From: Seminavis robusta | Lineage: Eukaryota; Bacillariophyta; Bacillariophyceae; Naviculales; Naviculaceae | Length of the DNA stretch: 35,644 bases | Direction: 5' to 3' | NCBI GenBank assembly: GCA_903772945.1 | Contig: CAICTM010001152.1 | Location: 1 to 35,644, forward strand | Shown: positions 20,495 to 29,641 of the stretch, in pieces | Position numbering within the stretch: the stretch's first letter is position 1 | Layout of the letters: every line of letters starts with the position of its first letter | Notes under the pieces: generated by a model | The model's input: only the letters and a program-made list of their open reading frames with translations | What the model was told of the DNA's origin: nothing | Databases searched by the model: none | Translations under genes and position numbers: made by a program

Positions 20495-22521
20495 TCAATT
20501 ATTCTGAAAGAGCAAGTCTAGAACCCAATCTGGTGACTGCCGATTATTGACAATCCTCAAATCACCTTCATCCCATGGGCAACCATTCTCAACTGCATAT
20601 TTCAGAACATCCCAATGTCCATTTCTTGCAGCATTGTGGCATGTCCATCCATCCCATGGACATCCATTCTCATGGGCATATTTGAGCATTTCCAAATGAC
20701 CACCTTGGGCTGCATGGCTGTACGTCTGTTCGTCCCACAGGCAGCCATTTTCATGGGCATACTTCAATATTTTCAAGTGGCCATTCTCTGCTGCTTTGCT
20801 GCATGTATATGCACCCAAAGGGCAACCTTTTTCATGGGCGTATTTCAGGATTTCCAAATGGCCATTCGTAGCAGCTGTGGGGCATGTCTCTGCGTGCCAT
20901 GGACAGTCATGTTCATGGGCATATTTCAGGATTTCCAAATATCCATTCTTTGCAGCATGCATACATATCTTTGAATCCCAAGGACATCCGTTTTCATGGG
21001 CATATCTCACAATTTCCAAATGACCATTCCGGGCCGCCAAATTGCATGTCCATTCAGACCACGGACATCCATTTTCATGGGCATATGTCAACACTTCCAA
21101 ATCTCCCCCTGCTGCAGCTTCAGTGCATGTCCATTCAGTCCAAGGGCACCCATTTTCATGGGCATATCTCAGGATTTCGAAATGGCCATTGGCAGCAGCA
21201 TATTCGCATGTACCTTCACTCCAAGGACACCCATTTTCATGGGCATATTTGAGGATCTCCAAATGGCCATACTCTGCAGCACTGATACATGTCCATTCAT
21301 CCCGAGGACATCCATTTTCATGGGCATACTGCAAGATTTCAAGATGACCATTCTCAGCAGCACAGCTGCATGTCCTTGCACCCCAAGGACACCGGTTTTC
21401 ATGGAGATACTTCAAGATTTCAAATTGGCCATTTCTCGCTGCATAATAGCATGTCCTTGCGTTCCAACCATTGCAACCATTTTCATGGGCATATTTGAGG
21501 ATGGCCAAATGGCCATTCTTTGCAGCATTTGTGCACGTGTCGTCATCCCAATTGAATCTCTTTTTCCGTACCAATTGAAGAACTTGTAGATTCCCCACCC
21601 TGGCAGCTGCAGCACAGATGGGAGAGTCTCGAATCTGCCCTCCAGTTCTAGTTTGTGAATAAGCGCACCAATACTCGGTGCACGACACAGAGGACACAAT
21701 GGCAGTACAGAAAGTATCCGTCTTTGTTGCGATGCGTATGCAACACGCATCTCTAACCTCTGGAGGCTTCTCCACAGTGTCACAGTAAGCCATGTAGAGA
21801 TTTTTCATGTTGTGACTGACAGGTGCCGCAAAGGCAAAGTGCCCCATGCCGAGAAAGGGGAAAATCTGGTTGACCCAGATATCTTTGTGTTGTAAACAGG
21901 ATTCTTCTTGGGCAAGTGTGACATTGGTAGTAGCCTGCTGGACTACCGTATGGAAGTCACCATGTCCTGTAATGCCAAAGCAACCTGAAGCTGCTGCACT
22001 GCTTGTGTTTTGTTTTTGTTATTGCTGCTCTTTTGTTGTGCCTGTAGTTGCCTCAAGACTAGCTAGTGATAGAGCTTAGTAGAAATGTAATTCAATCCCA
22101 GAACCCAGTGGTACCTGAGGCCCCCTGAAGGCAAGGGAATCCCACTGAATACCCCTGATCTACAAGGAATCAAGTGCAGGTTTGACCCCCAAGGAGCAAA
22201 TGTAGATAGCATAATCAGCTCACAATCTGAGCCAACCTGAACTAATAATAAAGACAAAGCAAACAACCAAAGACTACTAGATATCACATTACTACCTACT
22301 TTCTACTAAACTTGTGAAGCATCTTTCGTGGAAACCTCCATAATAATATCAACATCATCTGTTTGCTTTGCTTTCTTGTGCTTCTCTGGAGTTGCCAAGC
22401 AGCTTTGGTCTACTACTGCTGGTACCAGCCCTCTCTTGCCATTGTCTTGCTCCATGCCATGTTGTCCATCTTTTTGTGGTGTGGATTGTGCTTTGGTGTT
22501 TTTGTTGCTGTCATGCTCCAA
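20495..22521 (-). pseudogene. Ankyrin-repeat protein, copy A (5' part broken; 450-codon ORF remains)
   Basis: The frame 21847-20495 encodes MGHFAFAAPVSHNMKNLY, a spacer, then thirteen ~27-residue ankyrin-type units of the form HLEILKYAHENGCPW-xxx-TC-xx-AAxNG, and a short C-terminal tail. Comparison with copy B shows that the ancestral gene began further up, at ATG 22521 (MEHDSNKNTKAQ; the KKAKQTDDVDI block matches copy B). That first part is cut by a 234-bp insertion (22076-22309). It then carries a TAG near 22067 and a one-base frameshift near 21949, just before QQATTNVTLAQEESCLQHKD. The 450-residue ORF may still be translated from 21847. Ankyrin arrays of this type mediate protein binding; no enzymatic domain is present. 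Confidence 0.82.
22076..22309. mobile_element. Small insertion in ankyrin copy A with short inverted ends
   Basis: It is absent from the corresponding place in copy B. The ends are TTAGTAGAAA and TTTCTACTAA, a 10-bp exact inverted repeat. If TA is the duplicated target, the element proper is GTAGAAA to TTTCTAC, as in Tc1/mariner-type MITEs. On the gene strand it also begins near GT and ends near AG, but splicing it would not restore the frame. Confidence 0.55.
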
Positions 22522-22573
22522 CAGAACATGGTGTTTTCACAGCTGTCTTCGCTGTGTCGAATTCAATCTGTTT

Positions 22574-22597
22574 CACGAAAGATCCATTGGGTCACGA
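22574..22597 (-). promoter_or_regulatory. 24-bp motif upstream of ankyrin copy A, repeated at 24584-24607
   Basis: On the gene strand it reads TCGTGACCCAATGG then ATCTTTCGTG. It begins 53 bp before ATG 22521 and is followed by an ACACAGCGAAGACA block. Both blocks recur in the same order on the + strand at 24584-24607 and about 24612-24625. It is probably promoter or 5' leader sequence retained from the duplication. Confidence 0.6.
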
Positions 22598-22836
22598 TTT
22601 CCACGTCATTCTGCGAATGAAGGATCTTGTTTCCCGCGATCTTTGAGAAGCGGAAGGGTCTTTGTTGAGGTTTCTCATCGTTTTAGAAGACGCCCAAGAC
22701 ACATCTCCCTGGAGCGATCTTCCTCGGTGAGCAGACCTATATCTCAACTCATTATTCTATTGACTAGTCTAGCTAGTAGTGAAGCTTGTTTATTTATTCT
22801 TCTTCTCGTCGAAAGAACCAAGTACGAGTAGCAACA

Positions 22837-23811
22837 ATGGCCATGACAGGACAACGTCAAAAATCCAAGGAGAAGAGTCCCACAGCGCAATCAACGTCGT
22901 CGTCGTCGTTGAAAGAGGATGTGGAGCAAAAAGACCATGGTCGGAAAACGTCGTGCAAGACGAAACTGTGCTTGATGGTGCTGACAGTCGTCGTGATTGT
23001 CATGGGGGTGAGCAAGATGCAGCAGGACAGTCATGCCACAAGTGCTACTATTCATAATTCGCTACGAACAGCCCAAAAAGAACAAGACGACAAAGAAGAA
23101 GTTTCTGCCATTGCCAGTCGCAGCATGACAGAGGATTCTTCTTCTACTAGTACTAGTTCCACACAATCCACTTCCACATCCACTAATACGTGTCAATGGC
23201 GTCCCGAACCGCTGCAAGGTCATTGCGACGGCACCAAATCGACGGACGAATCGAAACTCTATACCACAGCTCAAGCCTGCCAGACCGCCTGTTGCGAGAG
23301 TCCCACGTGTGTCACATTTCAATTCCGAGCAAAGGAAGGATGTCTGTGGGGCGCCGATACTCGGGTCGGCAATGAAAAGGACGGAGTGACAGCTTGGTGC
23401 GAACCACGACCACCGGCTGTCTGGCAAGGCCAATGGATCAAAACCAAACAAGAAGGCGTAGAAATTGACGGCGGTTGTTCCGACGATGGCTGGAATCCGC
23501 AAGAATTGTCGGGACAATGTTTTGGATTGGGTGGCAAACAAGATACGGGTGGCGCCAATACCGCACGAGCGTGTCGCGATGCTTGTTGCAACAATCCCAC
23601 TTGTAAACTCTGGCAATTCCGACGCGATGCCGGATGCTTTTACAACAATCACGGATTCAATTGTCGCGAAGCGGCGGATCCACTCGAATTTGAACCATTT
23701 ATGGGAGCACGAAAAGTACAACCCACTCGAAGTTATACACCGCATGCCTACACGGCCGATTATGCTGATATGGCAGCAGAGATGGAACAGAAAATGCAAA
23801 AATCATCATAA
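22837..23811 (+). CDS. Type II membrane protein with two cysteine-rich PAN/Apple-like modules
   Basis: The ATG at 22837 gives 324 residues; the frame is open upstream but has no earlier ATG. Residues 1-43 are basic and Ser-rich. Residues 44-59 (LCLMVLTVVVIVMGVS) form a single membrane anchor, suggesting a Golgi or surface protein with a lumenal or outer C-terminus. A Ser/Thr-rich stalk follows, including SSTSTSSTQSTSTSTNT. Two related modules follow, at about 119-175 and 205-270. Each contains AxxCxxACCxxPTC, then WQF/FQF and a later GC. This cysteine pattern resembles PAN/Apple-like binding modules attached to algal glycosyltransferases, but no enzyme domain is present here. The ligand is unknown. 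The gene lies between the two divergent ankyrin paralogues. Confidence 0.75.
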   Translation: MAMTGQRQKSKEKSPTAQSTSSSSLKEDVEQKDHGRKTSCKTKLCLMVLTVVVIVMGVSKMQQDSHATSATIHNSLRTAQKEQDDKEEVSAIASRSMTEDSSSTSTSSTQSTSTSTNTCQWRPEPLQGHCDGTKSTDESKLYTTAQACQTACCESPTCVTFQFRAKEGCLWGADTRVGNEKDGVTAWCEPRPPAVWQGQWIKTKQEGVEIDGGCSDDGWNPQELSGQCFGLGGKQDTGGANTARACRDACCNNPTCKLWQFRRDAGCFYNNHGFNCREAADPLEFEPFMGARKVQPTRSYTPHAYTADYADMAAEMEQKMQKSS

Positions 23812-24388
23812 TAATAAGCAGCATTGCAGAAACACAAACAAAAAATCGTACGGTACACACAAAAGAAAAAATGATCCCCTCGTGTAGAATATGAAGGAAC
23901 GAATGAATAGAAAAGATACAATAATCGTCACACTCCAGCTTGTGAACAAACCCACAAAAAACCAGCTGCCTGGAGGAAGGAACTTGTATTCAGCAAAAGC
24001 CTCTTGTGTCTGTCTGTCATGTCAAAATTCTTTGCGAAACTTTTGCACTGCTTACGGTATATTGTATTGCTGCTTCCTTGTTTCCAGCATCATTGACTTA
24101 CATTGCATTACAGCGCACATGCATTGTGTCAAACAGAGTTCTCTGCCTTGATCAAATAAATAAATAAACAAATACTTGGTTGTTGTCCTTACAGTTTCAT
24201 TTCATCCCACCGCCTTGCAGCAACCCCATGGTCTTGTCTTGCGCGCACACGGCTGAATATCCTGGTAGGTACCAGCCATACCGTGCCGTACGGTAGCAAA
24301 CTCTTGCTTGTTCCGGTTCCGCGGAGCAAAACGAAACAAGCCTTATTTCCTCTCTCTCTCATCTCTTCTCTTTGTCAAGTGTCAGATG

Positions 24389-24413
24389 CATACATACATA
24401 CATACATACATAC
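24389..24413. repeat. (CATA)n microsatellite
   Basis: About six perfect CATA units, with a broken continuation near 24428. Confidence 0.95.
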
Positions 24414-24536
24414 CTGGTACATAGCTCATACATACATCAAACAATTTCCGTATTTGCCAGATGCCGACAACCACTACTACGTACCGGTACTAGTACCGTA
24501 GCGTACTGTAGCTTCCCCAAAAGATCGCTCCGAACA

Positions 24537-24560
24537 GAATCGAATCGAATCGAATCGAAT
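24537..24560. repeat. (GAATC)n microsatellite
   Basis: Nearly five perfect GAATC pentamers, the same unit as in the palindrome at 13568-13639. Confidence 0.95.
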
Positions 24561-24583
24561 GATTCAATCGTGTAACGTCGTAG

Positions 24584-24607
24584 TCGTGACCCAATGGATC
24601 TTTCGTG
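24584..24607 (+). promoter_or_regulatory. 24-bp motif, inverted copy of 22574-22597
   Basis: It is identical over 24 bases to the motif before ankyrin copy A and points towards ankyrin copy B, whose ATG is 6 kb downstream. Three CAGCGAAGA units follow (24613-24657), then the 424-bp repeat array starts at 24691. Confidence 0.6.
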
Positions 24608-24690
24608 GAAAACACAGCGAAGACACGGGCGGCGCAGACAGCGAAGAGCTCAGCGAAGACAGCCAAAAAACACAGTGAAAGCACTCCAAT

Positions 24691-25115
24691 TAAGTCAGCG
24701 GGAGCTGCGATACCTCGGCAGAAAGACAGATAGAAGAAGGATGACATGTTTGAGATTGCAACCTTCTTTCAAGCCAGCCCTGGCGACAACACCCGACTTC
24801 GTCGTGTGTTGCCGCCCGGTATCATTCCCTCATTGTAATCTTCTTTTTAATTTAAGCTAGCCCTGGCGACAACACCCGACTTCGTCGTGTGTTGCTGCCC
24901 GCTAACCATAATTTTACAGCTATCACTCCCGTATGTACCTGTAACTTTTGTAGCTTCTGCTGGCTTATTGTGTTGAGTGCACTAACCTTGAATAATCATG
25001 ATTTATTCTTACCCCTAAATTTGTAGAACCTTCATTTCCAGTTTTGTTGGCTTAAGCTATCTCTACCCCTATATTTTGGCTTCACCGGAATAGGAAATAG
25101 GAAATAGGAAATACC
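24691..25115 (+). repeat. 424-bp tandem repeat, unit 1
   Basis: The unit begins TAAGTCAGCGGGAGCTGCGA and ends with several AGGAAAT heptamers. It contains two copies of a CTGGCGACAACACC hairpin block (24787-24811 and 24870-24894). The unit start recurs at 25116 and 30031. No ORF is supported. It could be a satellite or a tandem LTR-like repeat. Confidence 0.85.
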
Positions 25116-25155
25116 TAAGTCAGCGGGAGCTGCGATACCTCGGCAGAAAGACAGA
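25116..25155 (+). repeat. 424-bp tandem repeat, unit 2, left fragment (40 bp)
   Basis: The first 40 bases of unit 2 end in ACAGA, the target duplicated by the LTR element. The unit resumes at 29642 with a second ACAGA. Confidence 0.85.
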
Positions 25156-25677
25156 CGATAACTTTTAGGAGCGAGAGCTCTGGATCCCGTCAGAGATAGC
25201 TCCAACAGCTATGCTGGCCTACAGCTCCAGCACCCACAGCTGGCTTATCTCCAACCAAAGCAGCAAGAAAGGATCGTCCTTTCTACTTAGTTAAGAAAAT
25301 AGTACGAAAGATTGAAGAGATCCTGATTAAGCTTGTAGCCCCTTTGATACCGCAGCAGTTGATCACATCCTGTTGAGGCCGGCAGAAGCAGTAGGAGGTA
25401 GCAGATAGTACTGTTCCCAAGACTGCCACTGCACGATTGAATAAAGAAGGCCCCAGCTCCTGAGGAGAGCTGGCCCAAAGGGCCAGCAGAGAGCTCTGCT
25501 GTCCTCCTGTCTGACTGACAGGCCAAGTCTTTGGTTTGGTGCTTACTGGAGGTGTTGGAAAACTCCTGAGGCACGACAAGGCCTCCCTGAACTGCCTGAC
25601 TACCGCTGTCCTGAGGAAGGGTTTCAGCGAGGTCCAGTCACTACTTGGGTATGGAACTGACCTTAAGAAACTTATTG
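25156..25677 (+). repeat. 5' LTR of the nested element
   Basis: It begins CGATAACTTTTAGGAGCGAG and ends AGAAACTTATTG, matching 29110-29641 throughout. It contains the inverted pair GAGAGCTGGCCC/GGGCCAGC around 25475-25492. Small frames on both strands are shared by the two LTRs but have many indels between them, so they are not coding. Confidence 0.85.
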
Positions 25678-26743
25678 GATTAACAGTCAGCATAGATTCA
25701 GGCAGTCTTAAGGGAAGAAGAGACCTCCTGACGAGAAAAGGACCTCTTCGAATTACAATACAATATATTGGTCTACAGTTGATTTCATTGGAATTTGGTG
25801 CTGATTTCAAGCCTACTTTTGAAGTCCTAAGTCAACAACCTTCTGATCATTTTGATAAGTTTCCAAGCCAACCAACCAAAAGTGACAGGAACCTTCTTGT
25901 TGACCATCTACCAATACAACTACAAGGCCAACACCATCACCATTGCCTTGAAAAGGACCTAGATATCAACCAACTTGACTCATTGCCAAACGCGAGTTCC
26001 TGTTGACGGTTGACGGCAACAGCAGCCAAAAAGAAGTGGTCACCGTAAAGGAACACCTGGAGTCTCCGAGTGCACAGGAGACTTATTGTTTTGCACCCAT
26101 TTGGCAACCGAACAAGCCTTTTACATCCGAAGAAGCATCGGCTGTTTATTACGTCGATCGAGGCTTATCTCTCTCTGATAGTGGCTTATCAATTCAGCGA
26201 TTTACGTGGTTTATTGCTCACGACCGAGGCTTATCTCTTCAGCCTGTCTGTGCAGTTTTCGAGAGTCACGAGTTTCCGTCCTATACCGTATCAGTGATTC
26301 CACGGAACGTACAAGGGTTCCAAGACGTTCTTTCGAAAAGTCGCTCAGCCAATCAAAACGCCCCTGCAGTTTCGTTACTTATCACGAGTGCACTGAGTCA
26401 GTTTTACCGGTCACCAGAATTCCTGATCGATCTTGGATCTGTGAAGACTTATACGACGCGTTTCCGTACCGGTTTCGCGCTTAAGGCACAACCGTTCCCC
26501 GATCCGAAAGCAAGCTCAGCCTCGGTAACCTGTTTGTGCTCACATTTTAAAGATTTTACACCGTCGAGTCATTGAATTCCGTGAACTCGCTCGAGACGGA
26601 TCCAACCTACCCAAGAGAGTAACTCGAGGACTCACGAGACGACCAAGAGGTCAATTCGCTTGGCTGAAAGTGTTACCAGTGGATCCGCCACCCTTCAATT
26701 GTTCAGTGGATATCTCACCTTGAATTTTTGGAGCTTTTGTGGG
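25678..26743 (+). other. Internal leader of the nested element, no clear gene
   Basis: Open frames at 25536-26006 and 26003-26575 overlap by 4 bases and together cover most of this stretch. They have no recognisable domain, the first begins inside the LTR, and neither has reverse transcriptase or protease motifs. GAGGCTTATCTCT recurs at 26159 and 26226. They may be decayed coding DNA or chance frames. Confidence 0.4.
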
Positions 26744-27111
26744 GAGATTCATTGATCCCAGTAAGCTAGCTTCCAGTGAGGCAAAATCTCACAAATCCAA
26801 GCCAATTCCCAGCACCACGGCAATTCAGGAAGCAGGTTCCAGCCCCTCTACACTGGCTACCTTATTCAACTACACCTAGATTGAATTTTCCAGGCCCATA
26901 GCAAGGTTCCTGGAGGTCATCTTTGTGGAGATTCATTGATCCCAGTAAGCTAGCTTCCGGTGAGGCAAAATCTCACAAATCCAAGCCAATTCCCAGCACC
27001 ACGGCAATTCAGGAAGCAGGTTCCAGCTCCTCTACACTGGCTACCTTATTCAACTACACCTAGATTGAATTTTCCAGGCTCATAGCAAGGTTCCTGGAGG
27101 TCATCTTTGTG
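26744..27111 (+). repeat. 184-bp tandem duplication upstream of the internal ORF
   Basis: Two nearly identical 184-bp units (26744-26927 and 26928-27111) both start GAGATTCATTGATCCC and end CATCTTTGTGG. They differ at only a few bases. Together they form most of the leader before the ATG at 27222. Confidence 0.9.
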
Positions 27112-27221
27112 GATTCCAGATTACAGTTGAGCCAGCCTTTGTTGCACTGCAACAAGAGCTGAGATCCAGTGTTACCACCAAGTACAGCCTACACCTCTTC
27201 CTTGGCAGCAAGAAAGCAACC

Positions 27222-28679
27222 ATGTCACTCTACATACCCACAGTGACTCCTGCACCATCACGGATTGCCTCGAAGGCTAGAGAACCAAGGAAACAGGCTA
27301 GCCCAAGAACAACTAGCCATCCTTCCCCTACAACCCGGGAGGATACGGTTCAGGCCATCATGAAGAGTCTGGATGAGCAGCACGTCTCTATCCAAGCCCT
27401 TGGCACTACCCTTGATAGTCTCATTGAGGAGCGACAGTGGTGCATTCGTCAGCTGCTTGACAAGTCCCTTAGTCGAAACCTCGAGAAGATCAACGGAAAA
27501 GCAGCTGCCCTCAGGCAGAAAGCAGCCGCCTCCAGGACTAGGAGGCACAACCGGTACCACGCATCTCCCAAGCGCGATTGTGGGGAGTTGCCTGGCACTA
27601 GTGTCAAGCCCACGCAGCGGCGACTGGCAGAGGCCCTCTTTGCTTCCAACAACAACAGCAATGTAGCCACAGTTCCACCGACTGGGCATCCAACTCCCAA
27701 GTCAGACTGTGGGGAGTTGCACGTCATTCGCCCTTCGGTCGGTGCCACAGCCAACCACCAGCCACCTTCCAGGCCAGCTTGTGGGGAGTCGCCAGCCACT
27801 TGTCCTTTGCGAGTTACAGCGGCCAACAACCAGCTGCCCAATGCCACACCCTTGGTTGCTCCGGTGCAACCATTTGCCCTAGCTGGTGCTCCCAATGCAT
27901 CACTGGGTGATGGGGAGATTACAGAGCTGCCTACCTCCAGCTCCAGCAGTCACCCAGCTTCTACATTGGCTTATGGGGAGGCCAGTACTGTAGCCCACAG
28001 CAACAGTGATTCTAGCAGGACGATTCCACCATCCAAGGAAGTCCCGCCTGTAATCGATACAACGGTTGTCCCTTCCAATCAGGACCGCACGTCCTTTGGC
28101 CAGCAGACGACAACCAGCCCATGTTGGATGCCTCACAGTTTGCCCATCAAGGCGAAGGCAACCAACTCGGTTCTAGCAGAGCCACCTCTCTTTGGTACTC
28201 CCAGTGCCACCAGGCTCGTGCCAAATGAGAGGATCCCTTTGCAAGCAAGTGCACGCCCAAAGCAGGATGCTTTGAAGCAGACAGCTTCCAGGGCAGGTCG
28301 TGCAACAACCAACCTTGGCTGGAGATCCAAGTGTCCACCATGTCGAACGACACCAAGGATTCCCAGCTTGGTCCTTCCCGGACCACCCCTCTTCGGTACT
28401 CCCAATACCACCAGGCTTGTGCCGAATGAGAGGATCCCTTTGGCAGCAATGCCATCCAGTCGACCAATGGCTGACAGCAGCAACACAGCCACACTACAGG
28501 ATGAGCCCGAGGTCCCAAGTACCAAGGTCTCAGTCTCCTCTGCCTCCAAGGCAATGGGGAGTTCACCAGTGTTTGGCATGTGGTTCCATCATGTGTTTGC
28601 TTCCATGATGGCCCATAGGATTGGAGCCCTCCAGCCTGTGCTGCTAGCACTGTCCCTGGATTTTCGGACGGGCAACTAG
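27222..28679 (+). CDS. 485-aa ORF of the nested element, candidate gag-like protein
   Basis: The ATG at 27222 follows AAGCAACC and opens a 485-residue protein inside the LTR element. Residues 1-40 are basic and proline-rich. Residues about 45-120 are strongly helical and likely coiled coil (QAIMKSLDEQHVSIQAL to LEKINGKAAALRQ). The rest is low-complexity Pro/Ser/Thr/Ala, with a recurring Cys-Gly-Glu motif (KRDCGELPG, KSDCGELHV, RPACGESPA). Later, two copies of a block PPLFGTP then TRLVPNERIPL lie at about residues 321-340 and 388-407. There is no CCHC zinc knuckle, protease or polymerase. A structural (gag-like) role is inferred only from position and the coiled coil. Preservation of the frame in an old insertion suggests either past selection or chance. 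Confidence 0.6.
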   Translation: MSLYIPTVTPAPSRIASKAREPRKQASPRTTSHPSPTTREDTVQAIMKSLDEQHVSIQALGTTLDSLIEERQWCIRQLLDKSLSRNLEKINGKAAALRQKAAASRTRRHNRYHASPKRDCGELPGTSVKPTQRRLAEALFASNNNSNVATVPPTGHPTPKSDCGELHVIRPSVGATANHQPPSRPACGESPATCPLRVTAANNQLPNATPLVAPVQPFALAGAPNASLGDGEITELPTSSSSSHPASTLAYGEASTVAHSNSDSSRTIPPSKEVPPVIDTTVVPSNQDRTSFGQQTTTSPCWMPHSLPIKAKATNSVLAEPPLFGTPSATRLVPNERIPLQASARPKQDALKQTASRAGRATTNLGWRSKCPPCRTTPRIPSLVLPGPPLFGTPNTTRLVPNERIPLAAMPSSRPMADSSNTATLQDEPEVPSTKVSVSSASKAMGSSPVFGMWFHHVFASMMAHRIGALQPVLLALSLDFRTGN

Positions 28680-29109
28680 ACTACGTCCCTATCTGGTACA
28701 GCCCATCCATCCCATCCGTCAAGCGACATGATTGCGGGGCAAGAAGGCCGCTCCACTGAGAGCTTGCCGCCGCTGAATTCGGCCTGTGGCAGAGCCACGA
28801 ATATTTGTCTACATATGAAGAAAACAAACAACCGCTATGATAGCAACCAGCACCGCCGACACCTACCGAGTCTGGCCATGCTGATGAAGCACGCAATCCC
28901 TTTGCGCCTACCTTTGGTCCAGCAACCGACCAACCATGCAAGTCCCTCCACTTGTGAGATCCCCATCTCGCATTGTGTTCCACTAGCAGTCGATGCTGAG
29001 TGGCCCATGGATGTTTCGTTCATGGGGAGAGTTTGTAGATAGTTAGTTAGTAACTAGTCGTGTATCGTGGCATTCCCATGAGAGCGGATCCATACGCACT
29101 CGTGGGGAG
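28680..29109 (+). other. 3' internal stretch of the nested element and polypurine tract
   Basis: This lies between the ORF stop and the 3' LTR. A frame at 28728-29042 (104 codons) has no recognisable domain. GTGGGGAG at 29102-29109 directly precedes the 3' LTR and is the probable plus-strand primer site. Confidence 0.55.
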
Positions 29110-29641
29110 CGATAACTTTTAGGAGCGAGAGCTCTGGATCCCGTCAGAGATAGCTCCAACAGCTATGCTGGCCTACAGCTCCAGCACCCACAGCTGGCTT
29201 ATCTGCAACCAAAGCAGCAAGAAAGGATCGTCCTTTCTACCATAGTTAAGAAAATAGTACGAAAGATTGAGACCGATCCTGATTAGCTTGTAGCCCCTTT
29301 GATACCGCAGCAGTTAATACCCATCCTGTTGAGGCCGGGCAGAAGCAGTAGGAGGTAGCAGATAGTACTGTTCCCAGACTGCCACTGCACGATTGAATAA
29401 CGAAGGCTCCCAGCTCCTGAGGAGAGCTGGCCCAAAGGGCCCAGCAGAGAGCTCTGCTGGCCCTCCTGTCTGACTGACAGGGCCAAGTCCTTGGTTTGGT
29501 GCCTACTGGAGGTGTTGGAATACTCCTGAGGCACGACAAGGCTCCCTGAACTGCCTGACTACCGCTGTCCCTGAGGAAGGGTTTCAGCGAGGTCCAGTCC
29601 ACTACTTCCGTACTGGAACTGAACCTTCTAGAAACTTATTG
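29110..29641 (+). repeat. 3' LTR of the nested element
   Basis: It matches 25156-25677 along its whole length, with several single-base insertions. It ends at ACTTATTG before the second ACAGA target copy. Confidence 0.85.

Larger units (their letters stand above)
23812..24583. other. Intergenic region with microsatellites
   Basis: No gene is seen. It contains AAATAAAT repeats (about 24156-24172), a CATA microsatellite (24389-24413), a GAATC microsatellite (24537-24560) and GGTACC or TACCGGTA palindromes. Confidence 0.6.
25156..29641 (+). mobile_element. Nested LTR retrotransposon-like element (4.5 kb), no visible polymerase
   Basis: Two direct repeats of about 525 bp (25156-25677 and 29110-29641) bound 3.4 kb of other sequence. 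ACAGA lies directly outside both ends (25151-25155 and 29642-29646). Removing the element with one ACAGA rebuilds an uninterrupted 424-bp unit as found in units 1 and 3. A purine run GTGGGGAG (29102-29109) abuts the second repeat, as a polypurine tract should. The internal part has one long ORF (27222-28679). No reverse transcriptase, integrase or RNase H motifs were seen in any frame. The LTRs differ by scattered substitutions and single-base indels (about 90-95% alike by eye), so the insertion is not recent. LTR ends are not TG/CA (CGATAAC to CTTATTG). Confidence 0.85.

Noticed and set aside
20615..21589. Long + strand open frames opposite ankyrin copy A (up to 197 codons, repeats such as FHGHI and FMGI)
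   Set aside because: They mirror the 81-bp ankyrin periodicity. A repeat unit free of stops on the other strand yields long shadow frames; none has an independent start or domain.
22574..24607. The 24-bp exact inverted repeats as ends of a transposon carrying the membrane-protein gene
   Set aside because: Similarity continues outside the 24 bp on both sides (ACACAGCGAAGACA blocks), so these are not element ends; an inverted gene duplication explains them better.
25283..25810. 175-codon - strand frame in the 5' LTR of the nested element, with a partly similar frame in the 3' LTR (29246-29602)
   Set aside because: The two LTR copies carry several single-base indels that change this frame, so it is not conserved as protein. 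It is treated as a chance frame.
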